Assembly: GCF_024464655.1 (NCBI RefSeq)
Contig: NZ_JANHAV010000006.1
Location: 124,001 to 188,000, forward strand
Direction of reading: 5' to 3'
DNA length: 64,000 nt
From: Halobellus inordinatus
GTDB taxonomy: Archaea; Halobacteriota; Halobacteria; Halobacteriales; Haloferacaceae
Position 1 is the stretch's first letter; each line of letters begins with the position of its first letter. This document shows, piece after piece, positions 1 to 8,850 of the stretch. The position numbers were made by a program, and so were the translations under genes. The notes under the pieces are model-generated. The model did not search any database. It saw only the letters and a program-made list of their open reading frames with translations, and was not told the DNA's origin.

Positions 1-169
1 AAACGAAACAGAACAGGCCGAACCGCTCGAGGAGACGGTCGCGCAGTTCCTCCGCGACGTCGACTCGGCGCACGAAGACTACGACCGTGGCTACGTCGAC
101 GCCGACGCGACGCTCTCGGTCGTGATGACGCACGTCGAGGAGCTCCGCGACGCGCACGAAAATCAATAG
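1..169 (+). CDS. C-terminal end of an unidentified acidic protein (partial)
   Basis: An open frame enters from the left edge and stops at TAG (167-169), giving the last 55 residues of a protein. The tail is acidic and probably helical, ending in THVEELRDAHENQ, and shows no recognisable motif. Codon choice (GAC, GTC, CTC rich) matches the neighbours, so it is probably genuine coding sequence. It converges on the ABC transporter operon with 43 bases between the stops. I do not recognise the family and infer no function. Confidence 0.6.
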   Translation, partial: NETEQAEPLEETVAQFLRDVDSAHEDYDRGYVDADATLSVVMTHVEELRDAHENQ

Positions 170-212
170 CCGCTCGGCGAAAAGCAATAGCCGATCGGCC
201 GCGTACCGCCTC

Positions 213-1001
213 TCACTCCCCGATCAGCGTCCGAATCCGGTCGACGTAGTCCGCGAACGCGGGCTCGGTCCGTTCGCGCGGGCGGTCGAGATCGACGTCG
301 ACAATCTCGCTCACTCGACCCGGATCGGCGGCCATCACGACCACGCGATCCGAGAGCTTCACCGCCTCCTCGACATCGTGCGTCACGAACAGCACCGTCT
401 TCTCGGTCTCCGACCAGATCCGCAGCAGTTCCTCGTGGAGCATATCGCGGGTCTGGGCGTCGACGCTGCCGAACGGCTCGTCGGCGAGCAGGATCTCGGG
501 GTCGACCGCGAGCGCGCGGGCGATGCCGACGCGCTGTTTCATCCCGCCGGAGAGTTCCTTCGGGTAGGCGTCGGCGAACTCCGCGAGGCCGACGAGCCCG
601 AGCATCTCCCCGACGCGGCTGCTCCGTTCGGGTTCGGGAACACCCTGCTCTTCGAGGCCGAACGCAACGTTCTCGCGGACGGTCCGCCACGGGAACAGCC
701 CGTACTCCTGGAAGACCATCCCGCGGTCAGTTCCCGGCCCGGTGACGGGGTCGCCGTCGAGTCTGATTTCGCCGTCCGTGGCCGCTTCGAGGCCGGCGAT
801 CGTCCGAAAGAGCGTCGTCTTCCCACAGCCCGAGGGGCCGACCAGGCAGACGAACTCCCCGTCGTCGACGGTGAAGTCCACGCCCGAGAGCGCCCGGACG
901 CGCTGGCGCTCGGACTCGTAGACCTTCCCTACCCCGTCGACGACGACTTTCGCGTCGTCGGAACGCGGTTCCGACGCGGATGGCTCGCTCAGTCCCGCCA
1001 C
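213..1001 (-). CDS. ABC transporter ATP-binding protein, nitrate/sulfonate/taurine type
   Basis: This is the 262-residue cytoplasmic ATPase of an importer of the SsuB/TauB/NrtD class. Walker A GPSGCGKTT is at 55-63, the Q-loop glutamine at about 98, the signature LSGGMKQ at 150-156, Walker B ILLADEP at 170-176 and the switch histidine at about 208. I chose the GTG at 1001-999, which overlaps the end of the permease gene by 13 bases. An upstream extension of the frame would run deep into the permease and is not plausible. It is the last gene of an operon ordered binding protein, permease, ATPase. The substrate cannot be read from the sequence. Confidence 0.93.
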   Translation of the reverse strand: MAGLSEPSASEPRSDDAKVVVDGVGKVYESERQRVRALSGVDFTVDDGEFVCLVGPSGCGKTTLFRTIAGLEAATDGEIRLDGDPVTGPGTDRGMVFQEYGLFPWRTVRENVAFGLEEQGVPEPERSSRVGEMLGLVGLAEFADAYPKELSGGMKQRVGIARALAVDPEILLADEPFGSVDAQTRDMLHEELLRIWSETEKTVLFVTHDVEEAVKLSDRVVVMAADPGRVSEIVDVDLDRPRERTEPAFADYVDRIRTLIGE

Positions 1002-1873
1002 GCCAACACCCTCCGTTCGACCCGGCGGAACGCCCCGTCGCTCACGAGGAACACCAGGCTGATGACGGCCATATACGCCACGCTCACGTCGGTCGCGAGG
1101 TTCTGCGCCGCGTTGATGATCTGGAACCCGACGCCCGGCGCGCCGAACAGTTCGGCGGCGACGACGATCATCCAGCACTGCCCGATACTCGTCCGAATGC
1201 CGGTCGCGATCGACGGCGTCGCGGCGGGCAGGACCACCTTGCGGATCATCGTCAGATCGTCGTCGACGCCGAGGCTCGCGGCGACCTCCCGGAGGTGCGT
1301 CGAGACGCCCTCGACGCCCGCGTAGGCGTTGTAGAAGTTGATCCAGAACGCGCCGATGCCGACGATGAACGCCGCGCCGCCGTGGCCGATACCGATCCAG
1401 ACGATGGCGAAGACGATCCACGCCAGCGGCGGGATCGGTCGCAGGAACCGCGTGACGGGCGTGAGCGCGTCGTCGAGTCGGCCGCTCCAGCCCATTCCGA
1501 CGCCGAGCGCGATGCCGAGGACGCTCCCGACGACGAGGCCGGGGAGATAGTGCAACAGGCTCTGGAGCAGATTCGCGGTGAGTCGCGTCGCCGGCAGCGA
1601 CGCGCCGACGAACGGGACCGTGAACGTCGTCGGAGCAGTCAGTTCGACGACGAACGCGGTCGCGACCTCGATCGGCGAGGGGAGCAGATACGTTCGCCCC
1701 ACAGCGAGCGCGGCCGCCTGCCAGAGCGCGAGGAAGACGGTCGTCCCGACCGCGCCGTAGGCGAGGCTCGACACGTCGAACTCCGAGAGATCACCGAGCG
1801 AGTCCGCCTCGGCGGCCTCCTCTGGGGCCGCAGCCGGGTCCGACGCCGCGCCGGTTCCCGTTTCGAGGCTCAT
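989..1873 (-). CDS. ABC transporter permease, nitrate/sulfonate/taurine type
   Basis: This 294-residue inner membrane component belongs to the SsuC/TauC class (BPD_transp_1 fold). A charged N-terminal tail of about 35 residues precedes six or so hydrophobic segments. The cytoplasmic EAA-type loop that docks the ATPase is around residues 195-220 (REVAASLGVDD). The ATG at 1873 overlaps the TGA of the binding-protein gene in an ATGA arrangement, which indicates translational coupling. The protein ends RRVLAWRD just inside the ATPase gene. It should form the membrane channel with the flanking gene products. Confidence 0.92.
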   Translation of the reverse strand: MSLETGTGAASDPAAAPEEAAEADSLGDLSEFDVSSLAYGAVGTTVFLALWQAAALAVGRTYLLPSPIEVATAFVVELTAPTTFTVPFVGASLPATRLTANLLQSLLHYLPGLVVGSVLGIALGVGMGWSGRLDDALTPVTRFLRPIPPLAWIVFAIVWIGIGHGGAAFIVGIGAFWINFYNAYAGVEGVSTHLREVAASLGVDDDLTMIRKVVLPAATPSIATGIRTSIGQCWMIVVAAELFGAPGVGFQIINAAQNLATDVSVAYMAVISLVFLVSDGAFRRVERRVLAWRD

Positions 1874-2940
1874 AGGGAGTCGTACACCCCGAAGTCGAAC
1901 AGTTGGTCGTTCGAGAGCGTCTCGCTGGTCTTTCCGAGTTCGGCGGCGTACTCCGAGAAGATCTGCGCGCCCTCTGCGATCTTGTGCGGGTCCGTGACGA
2001 AGTCGGAGGCGCGCGAGTCCATCGCCTGCCGCGCGGTTTCGACCGGCAGCGACGACTCGCCGATGACGGTGCTGGCGTGCTGGGCGGCCGCGTCGGGGTT
2101 CTCCGTGGCGAACGTCGTCGCACGCTGGTGCTGCTCGACGAACGCCGCCGCCTGCTCGGGGTTGTCCTCGCGGAGGCGGTCGTGCATCAGCGTGACCGCC
2201 GCGGGCTGGCCGGGCATAAAGTCGCCCGCCCACGCGATCGACTGATACGGCGCATCCCGGATCTCGGCGACCGTCGGCACCGGCTCCATAATCGAGGTGC
2301 CGTCGATCTCGCCGGCGAGAAGCGCCTGTCGGACCGGTCCCGCGCCGCCGAGGGCCGTGATGTTCACGTCGTTCTCGGGATCGACACCGACGACCTCCGC
2401 GAGCCAGTAACGGAGCAGGATGTCCGGAACCGAGCCCGGGGGGAACGTCCCGAAGGTGAACTTTCGCCCCTGCTCTTCCTCGAAGCGTGCGAAGGCCTCA
2501 GCGCCCGAGTCAGCAGCCTCCCAGGTGGCTGCGAAGTCGTCGTGCGCCAGGATCTGCATCGCGTTCTGGATGTTCGCGGCGGTGATCTTCGCGGGGATGC
2601 CCTTGTCCATCACGATCATCGCCGGCACGACGCCGAACATCATCACGTCGAAGTCGCCAGTGGCGGACGCCTGAACGATGCTCGGCCCGTCGGAGAACAC
2701 CTCACCGGAGACTGTCGCAGACAGTTCGTCGGTGTACCCCTCCTCGCGCATCACGAAGTACTGCATATCGGGGTAGATCGGCATATACGCGACGCGGATT
2801 TCGTCGAGGCCGCTTCCGCCGCCGGTCCCGCCCGCACACCCGGCGACACTCGCGAGTCCCGCCGCCGAAGCGGCAGCGGTCGTCTGCAGGAAGCGCCGTC
2901 GCGAGACCGTCGATCGCTCGTTCGTCGGATCGGTCGTCAT
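1870..2940 (-). CDS. Tat-exported ABC transporter substrate-binding lipoprotein (NMT1/SsuA-like)
   Basis: This 356-residue extracellular receptor carries a twin-arginine motif SRRRFLQ at 13-19, a hydrophobic stretch and a lipobox VAGC with the lipid-accepting cysteine at 35, followed by a glycine-rich linker. That is the usual pattern for haloarchaeal lipoproteins folded before export. The mature part resembles NMT1/SsuA/NrtA periplasmic-fold proteins (YMPIYPDMQYFVMREEG near the start). It is the first gene of the operon. Candidate ligands include sulfonates, nitrate-like ions or a thiamine precursor. No neighbouring catabolic gene narrows the choice. Confidence 0.9.
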   Translation of the reverse strand: MTTDPTNERSTVSRRRFLQTTAAASAAGLASVAGCAGGTGGGSGLDEIRVAYMPIYPDMQYFVMREEGYTDELSATVSGEVFSDGPSIVQASATGDFDVMMFGVVPAMIVMDKGIPAKITAANIQNAMQILAHDDFAATWEAADSGAEAFARFEEEQGRKFTFGTFPPGSVPDILLRYWLAEVVGVDPENDVNITALGGAGPVRQALLAGEIDGTSIMEPVPTVAEIRDAPYQSIAWAGDFMPGQPAAVTLMHDRLREDNPEQAAAFVEQHQRATTFATENPDAAAQHASTVIGESSLPVETARQAMDSRASDFVTDPHKIAEGAQIFSEYAAELGKTSETLSNDQLFDFGVYDSL

Positions 2941-2960
2941 CTATCTGTTCCTAGCGCCCT

Positions 2961-2970
2961 ACGTATAATT
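2961..2970 (-). promoter_or_regulatory. TATA box for the ABC transporter operon
   Basis: On the minus strand the sequence AATTATACGT is centred about 26 bases before the ATG at 2940. This fits an archaeal TATA box with a very short or absent leader. The surrounding DNA is otherwise GC rich. Confidence 0.55.
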
Positions 2971-3194
2971 GAAGCGTGTACGCGGCGAACCTCGCACCCA
3001 CGCTCGACGCTCGGAAAGACCGATTTCGGCGGATTCGGTCGTCGCAGCCGCCTCGTCCGTGACGGCAGAGCGAAACGGATGGCGTCCGAGATACCAGATT
3101 ATTCTGCCGGTAACAGGCAAGGGCCGTTCCCGATTGAGTGGAACTCCCGGCCGAGGAAGCAAGACCTAACCCGGTGGCCGACGCGCCAGAGAGT

Positions 3195-4316
3195 ATGACT
3201 CACTTTTCGGACCGAGTCGAGCAGGTATCGATCAGTGGAATCCGCGAGGTGTTCGAGGCCGCGAGCGAAGACGCGATCAACCTCGGATTAGGACAGCCGG
3301 ACTTCTCCGCGCCGGAGCACGCCCGCGAGGCGGCCGCCGAAGCCATCCGAAACGGCGAGGCCGACGGCTACACCGAGAACAAGGGGATGCGCTCGCTCCG
3401 CGAGGCCATGGCCGACAAGCACGCGCGCGATCAGGGCGTCGACGTCGACCCCAGCGACGTGATCGCCACCGCCGGCGGGTCGGAGGCGCTCCACATCGCC
3501 CTGGAGGCCCACGTCGACGCCGGCGACGAAGTCCTCATTCCGGACCCGGGCTTCGTCTCCTACGACGCGCTCACCCGACTCACCGGCGGCACACCCGTCC
3601 CCGTGCCGCTGCGCGACGACCTGACGCTCGACCCCGCGGCCGTCGAGGACGCCATCACCGAGGATACCGTCGCGTTCGTCGTCAACAGCCCCGGCAACCC
3701 GACCGGTGCGGTCTCGCCGCCCGAAGACGTCCGCGAGTTCGCCCGCATCGCCGACGAGCACGACGTGCTCTGCATCTCTGACGAGGTCTACGAGTACACC
3801 GTCTTCGACGGCGAGTTCCGCTCGCCCATCGAGTTCGCCGAGAGCGACAACGTCGTCGTCGTCAACTCGGCCTCGAAGCTCTACTCGATGACCGGCTGGC
3901 GGCTCGGCTGGGTCACCGCTTCGTCCGACCGGATCGAACGGATGCTCCGAGTTCACCAGTACGCGCAGGCCTGTGCCGCCGCACCGTCGCAGTTCGCCGC
4001 CGAAGCGGCCCTCACCGGACCCCAGGAGCAGGTCGACGAGATGACCGAGTCGTTCCGACGGCGACGCGATCTCGTCGTCGACGGCCTCACCGACATCGGT
4101 CTCGACGTCCCGACGCCCGGCGGCGCGTTCTACTGTATGCCCGAGGTGCCCGAGGGCTTCGTCGAGGCGTGTCTCGACCGCGACGTCATCGTCGTGCCCG
4201 GCGAGGCGTTCGGCGAGCACGGCCGCGGCTACGCGCGACTCTCGTATGCGACCGACGAGGACGACCTGCGCGAGGCGCTCGACGTGATGGCCGAGGCCTA
4301 CGACGCCGTCGTCTAA
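3195..4316 (+). CDS. PLP-dependent class I/II aminotransferase
   Basis: This 373-residue fold-type I aminotransferase is of the aspartate/aromatic aminotransferase (AspC-like, subgroup I gamma) type. NSPGNPTG is at 164-171, the cofactor aspartate lies in ISDEVYE near 196, the Schiff-base lysine is K228 in NSASKLYSMTGWRLG and the phosphate-binding arginine is near 236. The ATG at 3195 was chosen over an upstream in-frame start because it begins just before conserved N-terminal sequence (MTHFSDRVEQVSISGIR). The amino donor and acceptor cannot be fixed from sequence alone. It stands alone between the ABC operon and a convergent GTPase gene. Confidence 0.93.
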   Translation: MTHFSDRVEQVSISGIREVFEAASEDAINLGLGQPDFSAPEHAREAAAEAIRNGEADGYTENKGMRSLREAMADKHARDQGVDVDPSDVIATAGGSEALHIALEAHVDAGDEVLIPDPGFVSYDALTRLTGGTPVPVPLRDDLTLDPAAVEDAITEDTVAFVVNSPGNPTGAVSPPEDVREFARIADEHDVLCISDEVYEYTVFDGEFRSPIEFAESDNVVVVNSASKLYSMTGWRLGWVTASSDRIERMLRVHQYAQACAAAPSQFAAEAALTGPQEQVDEMTESFRRRRDLVVDGLTDIGLDVPTPGGAFYCMPEVPEGFVEACLDRDVIVVPGEAFGEHGRGYARLSYATDEDDLREALDVMAEAYDAVV

Positions 4317-4416
4317 AATCTGGATCAAAAAGGCCGAGCGCGCCGCCTGGGCCGTGCACTCTGTGAATCGTTTTCCTACTGGCACAAAAACGCAATACTT
4401 CGACGCCTTCGGACAG

Positions 4417-5592
4417 CTACGACGCCGTGCTGACGATCTTTATGACGTCGCCCTCTTCGAGCTCGTAGTCCTCGGCGATTCGGCGCTTCGAGCGCGCGTC
4501 GACCGCGTGCAGGTAGCCCTCGCCGATGTCGGTGTGAACCGCGTACGCGAGGTCCTTCGGCGTCGACCCGCGGGGGAGCAAGAACGCGTCGGGGAGCGTC
4601 TCGCCGGTCCCGTCGGTCCACTTCGTCTCGTTTTCGACGGGGTAGGCGGTCACCATATCGAGGACGTCGTAGACGGCGGTGTTGATCGCCTGCTGGACGC
4701 CGGTGCCGCCGTGTTCGGACATCACCTCGCGGATCGTTTCGAGGCCCTCTCGTTGGGCGTCGGAGACGTCGCCGACGACCCGGAAGTCGTCGTCGCCGGG
4801 ATGATAGCTGACCACCCCCGACTCCGCGGCCGTCCGGAGCGCGAGCTCGCCGTCGGCGGTCGATGGGATTACGGGCTTGTCCTCCTCGCGGAGGCGTACG
4901 ACGTTCTCTGGCGGCGCGACGTCGGCCTTGTTGGCGACGAGGACGATCGGCTTCGTCCGCTCGCGGACGTCGCGTGCGAGTCGCTCGCGGTCCTCGTCGG
5001 TCCACTGCTGTGGGTCGTCAGGGTACTCGAGCGCCCGCAGCGACGCGGCCACGTCGTACTCGGTCGCGCCGAACCCCGTCAGCATCTCCGTAAGCGCCTC
5101 GTCGATGTCGAAGTCCGGCGATCGGGACTTGCGGACCACAGTCTCCCAGTTGCGTTCGATGATCCCCGCGAGCCACTGTTCGAGTTCGGCCTCGACGAAG
5201 TCGGCTTCCTCGACGGGGTCGTACGTCCCGATCTCGACCGGTTCGCCCTCGGCGTCGGTGCCGCCGGCCGCGTCGAGGACGGCCAGGATGGCGTCGGCGT
5301 CGGTCAGGGCGTCGAGGAACTGATTGCCGAGGCCGCGCCCCTCGTGCGCCCCGGGGACGAGTCCGGCGACGTCGAGCAGTTCCACGGGGACGTAGCGGAC
5401 GCCGTCTTCGCAGTTGCCACAGCGCTCCTCGCGGTCGAGACAGGGACAGCGCGTCCGAGCGTGGGTCACGCCACGGTTTGGATCGATCGTCGTGAACGGG
5501 TAGTTGCCGACGTCGACGTCGGCCATCGTCGCCGCCCGATAGAAAGTAGACTTGCCCGCGTTGGGCTTGCCAGCGAGCGCTAGCGAGAGCAT
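4417..5592 (-). CDS. OBG-family/YchF-like GTPase with TGS domain
   Basis: This is a 391-residue P-loop GTPase of the archaeal OBG/YchF group, which generally acts in translation or ribosome-associated stress signalling. The P-loop GKPNAGKST is at 8-16, the G3 motif DVAGLVPG at 74-81 and the base-specificity motif NKAD near 218. A C-terminal TGS domain ends at residue 391 (EEGDVIKIVST). A cysteine cluster CPCLDREERCGNC at 49-61 lies in the switch region and looks like a metal or redox site, as in archaeal members. The ATG at 5592 sits directly before the P-loop strand. It is monocistronic and converges on the aminotransferase gene. Confidence 0.92.
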   Translation of the reverse strand: MLSLALAGKPNAGKSTFYRAATMADVDVGNYPFTTIDPNRGVTHARTRCPCLDREERCGNCEDGVRYVPVELLDVAGLVPGAHEGRGLGNQFLDALTDADAILAVLDAAGGTDAEGEPVEIGTYDPVEEADFVEAELEQWLAGIIERNWETVVRKSRSPDFDIDEALTEMLTGFGATEYDVAASLRALEYPDDPQQWTDEDRERLARDVRERTKPIVLVANKADVAPPENVVRLREEDKPVIPSTADGELALRTAAESGVVSYHPGDDDFRVVGDVSDAQREGLETIREVMSEHGGTGVQQAINTAVYDVLDMVTAYPVENETKWTDGTGETLPDAFLLPRGSTPKDLAYAVHTDIGEGYLHAVDARSKRRIAEDYELEEGDVIKIVSTAS

Positions 5593-5838
5593 ATCGACGA
5601 GACGGGCGACGACGGCAAGTAGGTTTCCGTCCGTCGGGTCGCGTTCCCCGCTCCATCACCGCGAGCGGCGACGTTCCTGCGACACCGCCCGCCGCGAGGG
5701 TTTAAATTCGATGCCGGGGCCACCCCCGCCGTGATCTGACCTTCGCCTCGCGTCGGGCAGCGGTCGTTCGGCACGTCGACGCGAGCACAGAGCGATAACG
5801 CGGGTGCCGACTGTTCGCCACTTTACACCAGCAACCGC

Positions 5839-7131
5839 CTACACCAGCGACTCGTAGACGATGCCGTCGCGGCGCGTAATGATCCGACGACCGTCGACGA
5901 CGACTGGCGTCGCCATCGCGTCGAACGCCTCGTCGAGGTCGGCGAACTCGGGCCAGTCGGTGACGACGAGCGCCGCGTCTGCTCCGTCGAGCGCGTCCGC
6001 CGGCGACCCGGCGTACTCGATCTCGGGGTAGCGCTCTCGGAAGTTCTCGGTCGCGACGGGATCGTAGCCGACGACCTCGGCGTTCGCATCCAGTAGTGCG
6101 TCGACCAGCGGGATCGCTCTCGAATTCCGAATGTCGTCGGTGCCGGGTTTGAACGCGAGACCCAGCACCGCTACGCGCGCGCCGTCGGGATCGACGTGGT
6201 TTCCGAGGAGATCGAGCAATCGAACGGGCTGGCGATCGTTCACTTCCACGGCGGCTTCGAGCATCGCCGGGTCGTATCCGACGTCGCGAGCGGCGGCGAT
6301 GATCGCTGCGACGTCTTTGGGGAAGCAACTCCCACCCCAGCCGACGCCCGCGCCAAGGAACGCCGCGCCGATCCGGTGATCGAGGCCGATCGCCGAGAGC
6401 ACCTCCTCGGAGTCGATGCCGTACTCCTTACAGATGTTCGCGATGTCGTTCGCCAGGGAGATCTTCGCCGCCAGAAAGCCGTTGTTGGCGTACTTGATCA
6501 TCTCCGCCTCGGCGACGCCCGTCTCGACGACTGGCGGGTCGCCGGCCTGCGCGACGAGCGGGTCGAACACGCCGCGGAGCGTCTCCGCTGCGCGGTCGGT
6601 CTCCGAGCCAAGGACGACCTTGTCGGGCGAGAGGAAGTCCTCGACAGCGCTGCCCTCGCGCAGGAACTCGGGATTCATCCCGATGTCGAGATCGTCACCG
6701 AGCGTCTTCCCCGACTCCTCGACGAGGATCGGCGCGATCACCTCTTCGGTGGTCGTCGGCACGACCGTGCTCTTGGTGACCACGACGTGGTGGTCGTCCT
6801 TCTCGGCGAGGGCCGCGCCGAGCGAGCGCGCGCCGGCCTCCATAATCGAGAGGTCGATGTGGCCATCTTCCTCGGAGGGCGTCGGGAGCGCGAGAAAGGT
6901 CACGTCGGTGTCGCGGACAGCCGCGTAGTCGGTCGTCGCGCGCAGGCCGTCGCCGGCGTGTGCGGCGACGAGGTCGTCGAGCCCCGGCTCGTGAATCGGG
7001 GCGTCGCCGTCGTTGAGCGACGCGACGATCTCCTCGTCGATGTCGACGTTGACCACGTCGTGACCGACCTCGGCGAAACACGCCGCGATCGTCGTCCCGA
7101 CGTAGCCGCTGCCGACGATGCTGATTCGCAT
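5839..7131 (-). CDS. aglM: UDP-glucose/UDP-GlcNAc 6-dehydrogenase (AglM-like)
   Basis: This 430-residue NAD-dependent nucleotide-sugar dehydrogenase oxidises the C6 hydroxyl of a UDP-hexose to a carboxylate, supplying hexuronic acid for S-layer N-glycans in haloarchaea. The N-terminal Rossmann motif is GSGYVG (7-12). The catalytic cysteine is C269 in GGSCFPKD and the conserved lysine is near 213 in MIKYANN. The start at 7131 (MRISIVGSG) is preferred to an in-frame extension because the Rossmann strand begins there. It is divergent from the DUF368 gene across 117 bases. The aglM name rests on similarity to the Haloferax enzyme as I remember it; other UDP-sugar specificities are possible. Confidence 0.88.
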   Translation of the reverse strand: MRISIVGSGYVGTTIAACFAEVGHDVVNVDIDEEIVASLNDGDAPIHEPGLDDLVAAHAGDGLRATTDYAAVRDTDVTFLALPTPSEEDGHIDLSIMEAGARSLGAALAEKDDHHVVVTKSTVVPTTTEEVIAPILVEESGKTLGDDLDIGMNPEFLREGSAVEDFLSPDKVVLGSETDRAAETLRGVFDPLVAQAGDPPVVETGVAEAEMIKYANNGFLAAKISLANDIANICKEYGIDSEEVLSAIGLDHRIGAAFLGAGVGWGGSCFPKDVAAIIAAARDVGYDPAMLEAAVEVNDRQPVRLLDLLGNHVDPDGARVAVLGLAFKPGTDDIRNSRAIPLVDALLDANAEVVGYDPVATENFRERYPEIEYAGSPADALDGADAALVVTDWPEFADLDEAFDAMATPVVVDGRRIITRRDGIVYESLV

Positions 7132-7248
7132 ATCTGTGGGGACAGCGGCCGTCGGTTTCAATTTTCGCGTCTACGGTCGCGATCACGCTCCGCGCCGCCT
7201 ACGGGCCGAAGCGAAAGCCCGGAGTAGGGGGCCACCGAAGGATGCGCT

Positions 7249-8313
7249 ATGTCGAAAGAGCGAGACGGGTCGCGCGCGGCGAGCGAAACGTCCGATGTGG
7301 GGACGTCACGCGGAGGTACCGAGACGTCTCGGAGTCCCGCAGAGACGTCACACCAGGTCGCGACGTCGTCTTGGCTCGTCGTCTACCTGAAAGGCGTCTG
7401 TATGGGGGCTGCGGACGCCGTCCCAGGTGTCTCCGGCGGGACGATTGCACTCGTGACCGGCATCTACGAGCGGCTGATCGCTGCGATTACCGCTGTCTCG
7501 CTCGCGCGGATCCGTGCCGTCCTCCTCGGGATCCTCCCCGGCTATCGCACCGACGCCGTCGACGCTCTCCGCGCGGTCGACGCCGGATTCTTGCTCGTAC
7601 TCGGCGCCGGAATCGCCACTGCGATCGTGACCGTCACCCGCATCGTCCACACCGGAATCGAAACGGTGCCCGTACTCACCTTCGGGTTCTTCTTCGGTCT
7701 GATCGCCGCCTCCGCGTGGGTGCTCTTCTCCGAGGTCGCCGTCGACACACCGGCCCGTGCGGCGGCCGCCGTCGCCGGGTTCGTCTTCGCGTTCGTCGTC
7801 TCCGGGCGAGCGGCCGCGACGCTCGGTGATGGACTCCCCGTGACCGTCCTCGCCGGCGCGATCGCAGTCAGCGCGATGATCCTCCCGGGCATCTCGGGGT
7901 CGCTGTTGCTCGTCATCCTCGGACAGTACGAGTACATGACGGGGACGCTCTCGGCGTTCGTCGACGCGCTGCTCGCGACAGTGACCGGCGGGCCTCTCGC
8001 GCCGCTGCGAGAGCACGGCGTCGTCGTCGTCGCCTTCATCGCGGGTGCGTTCGTCGGCCTGTTCACCGTCGCACACGCCGTTCGATGGGCCTTGAACCGC
8101 GCCCGAACTGCGACGCTCGCGTTCCTCGTCGCGCTGATCGTCGGCGCGCTCCGTGCGCCGGTCGTCCGCACGGGCGAGCAGCTAACCGAACTCGGCCGCA
8201 CCTGGACACCGACCGCGGTCGCGGCGTTCGTGGCGGCGGCAGTGGTCGGCGCGGTTCTCGTGGTGCTCTTGGAGCACTACACTGGCATCGCCGACATCGA
8301 CGGCGGTATCTGA
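7249..8313 (+). CDS. DUF368-family polytopic membrane protein, putative polyprenyl-phosphate translocase
   Basis: This is a 354-residue integral membrane protein with a hydrophilic Ser/Thr-rich N-terminus of about 40 residues and roughly eight or nine hydrophobic segments. The family signature ADAVPGVSGGTIALVTGIY lies near 55-75. A second half-repeat, SAMILPGISGSLLLVILGQY, lies near 203-222. The paired PG(V/I)SG motifs suggest an internally duplicated, inverted-repeat transporter. Bacterial DUF368 proteins have been reported to return undecaprenyl phosphate across the membrane. Here the neighbour across the divergent promoter is an N-glycosylation sugar dehydrogenase, so dolichyl-phosphate recycling is a reasonable inference. 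Confidence 0.88.
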   Translation: MSKERDGSRAASETSDVGTSRGGTETSRSPAETSHQVATSSWLVVYLKGVCMGAADAVPGVSGGTIALVTGIYERLIAAITAVSLARIRAVLLGILPGYRTDAVDALRAVDAGFLLVLGAGIATAIVTVTRIVHTGIETVPVLTFGFFFGLIAASAWVLFSEVAVDTPARAAAAVAGFVFAFVVSGRAAATLGDGLPVTVLAGAIAVSAMILPGISGSLLLVILGQYEYMTGTLSAFVDALLATVTGGPLAPLREHGVVVVAFIAGAFVGLFTVAHAVRWALNRARTATLAFLVALIVGALRAPVVRTGEQLTELGRTWTPTAVAAFVAAAVVGAVLVVLLEHYTGIADIDGGI

Positions 8314-8590
8314 CCGCAGCCGACGCTCGGAGAGACCACGAAGAGCGAACGAAAGTGGGGCCGGATCGTGACTGACGACAGCAAGACACAGGATCCCCGA
8401 CCGCGTCGGCGGTCGATCGCGGATACGCGAGCCCGATTCGATCCGGCCACCTCGGGGCGTCCGCGCGGTCGGGGGGAGGTTACCACTCGACTATGGGAGA
8501 AACGGCGAGCCGATGGCGTGTGGTGTCGCTCGACCAAACACGTGACACCAACCGTTCGGTGTCGCCGTCGTCAGGGTCCTGTCCAGTCGA

Positions 8591-8740
8591 TCACTCCCGT
8601 GGGACCGCGATGTTCACCAGCGATTTGCTCCCACACTTCTCACAGACACCGCCGCTATCGACGCGAGAACCACACGCTCGGCACTCGTATCGACTCTTGT
8701 CGGGGTGGTATGGGTCGACGCGTCCGTTGTATATCACCAT
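8591..8740 (-). CDS. Small rubrerythrin-like zinc ribbon protein (49 aa)
   Basis: This short gene encodes 49 residues beginning MVIYNGRVDPYHPDKSRYEC and ending NIAVPRE. Two CxxC pairs (C20/C23 and C33/C36) form a probable rubredoxin/zinc-ribbon knuckle. The pattern of an N-terminal YDPY-like segment, two CxxC knuckles and a terminal NIAVPRE is one I know from small haloarchaeal proteins labelled rubrerythrin-like domain proteins. The role is unknown. It lies in the 540-base interval between DUF368 and a methyltransferase gene, which otherwise looks empty. A short inverted repeat (GACACC/GGTGTC around 8552-8571) lies just beyond its stop. Confidence 0.8.
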   Translation of the reverse strand: MVIYNGRVDPYHPDKSRYECRACGSRVDSGGVCEKCGSKSLVNIAVPRE

Positions 8741-8850
8741 ACCTGGTACAGAATCACACGCACAGATAACTGTTGTCCTGATATGGCAAGAATGACTTCT
8801 ATAGAGTTATAATCAAATAATATATCGGACAGACGTGAACTGTCTGGGCG

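Noticed and set aside
8368-8795. Overlapping plus-strand frames of 100-133 codons
   Set aside because: Composition is unlike haloarchaeal proteins (Arg, Ser, Thr, His rich). They lie antisense to the small zinc-ribbon gene and lack recognisable motifs.
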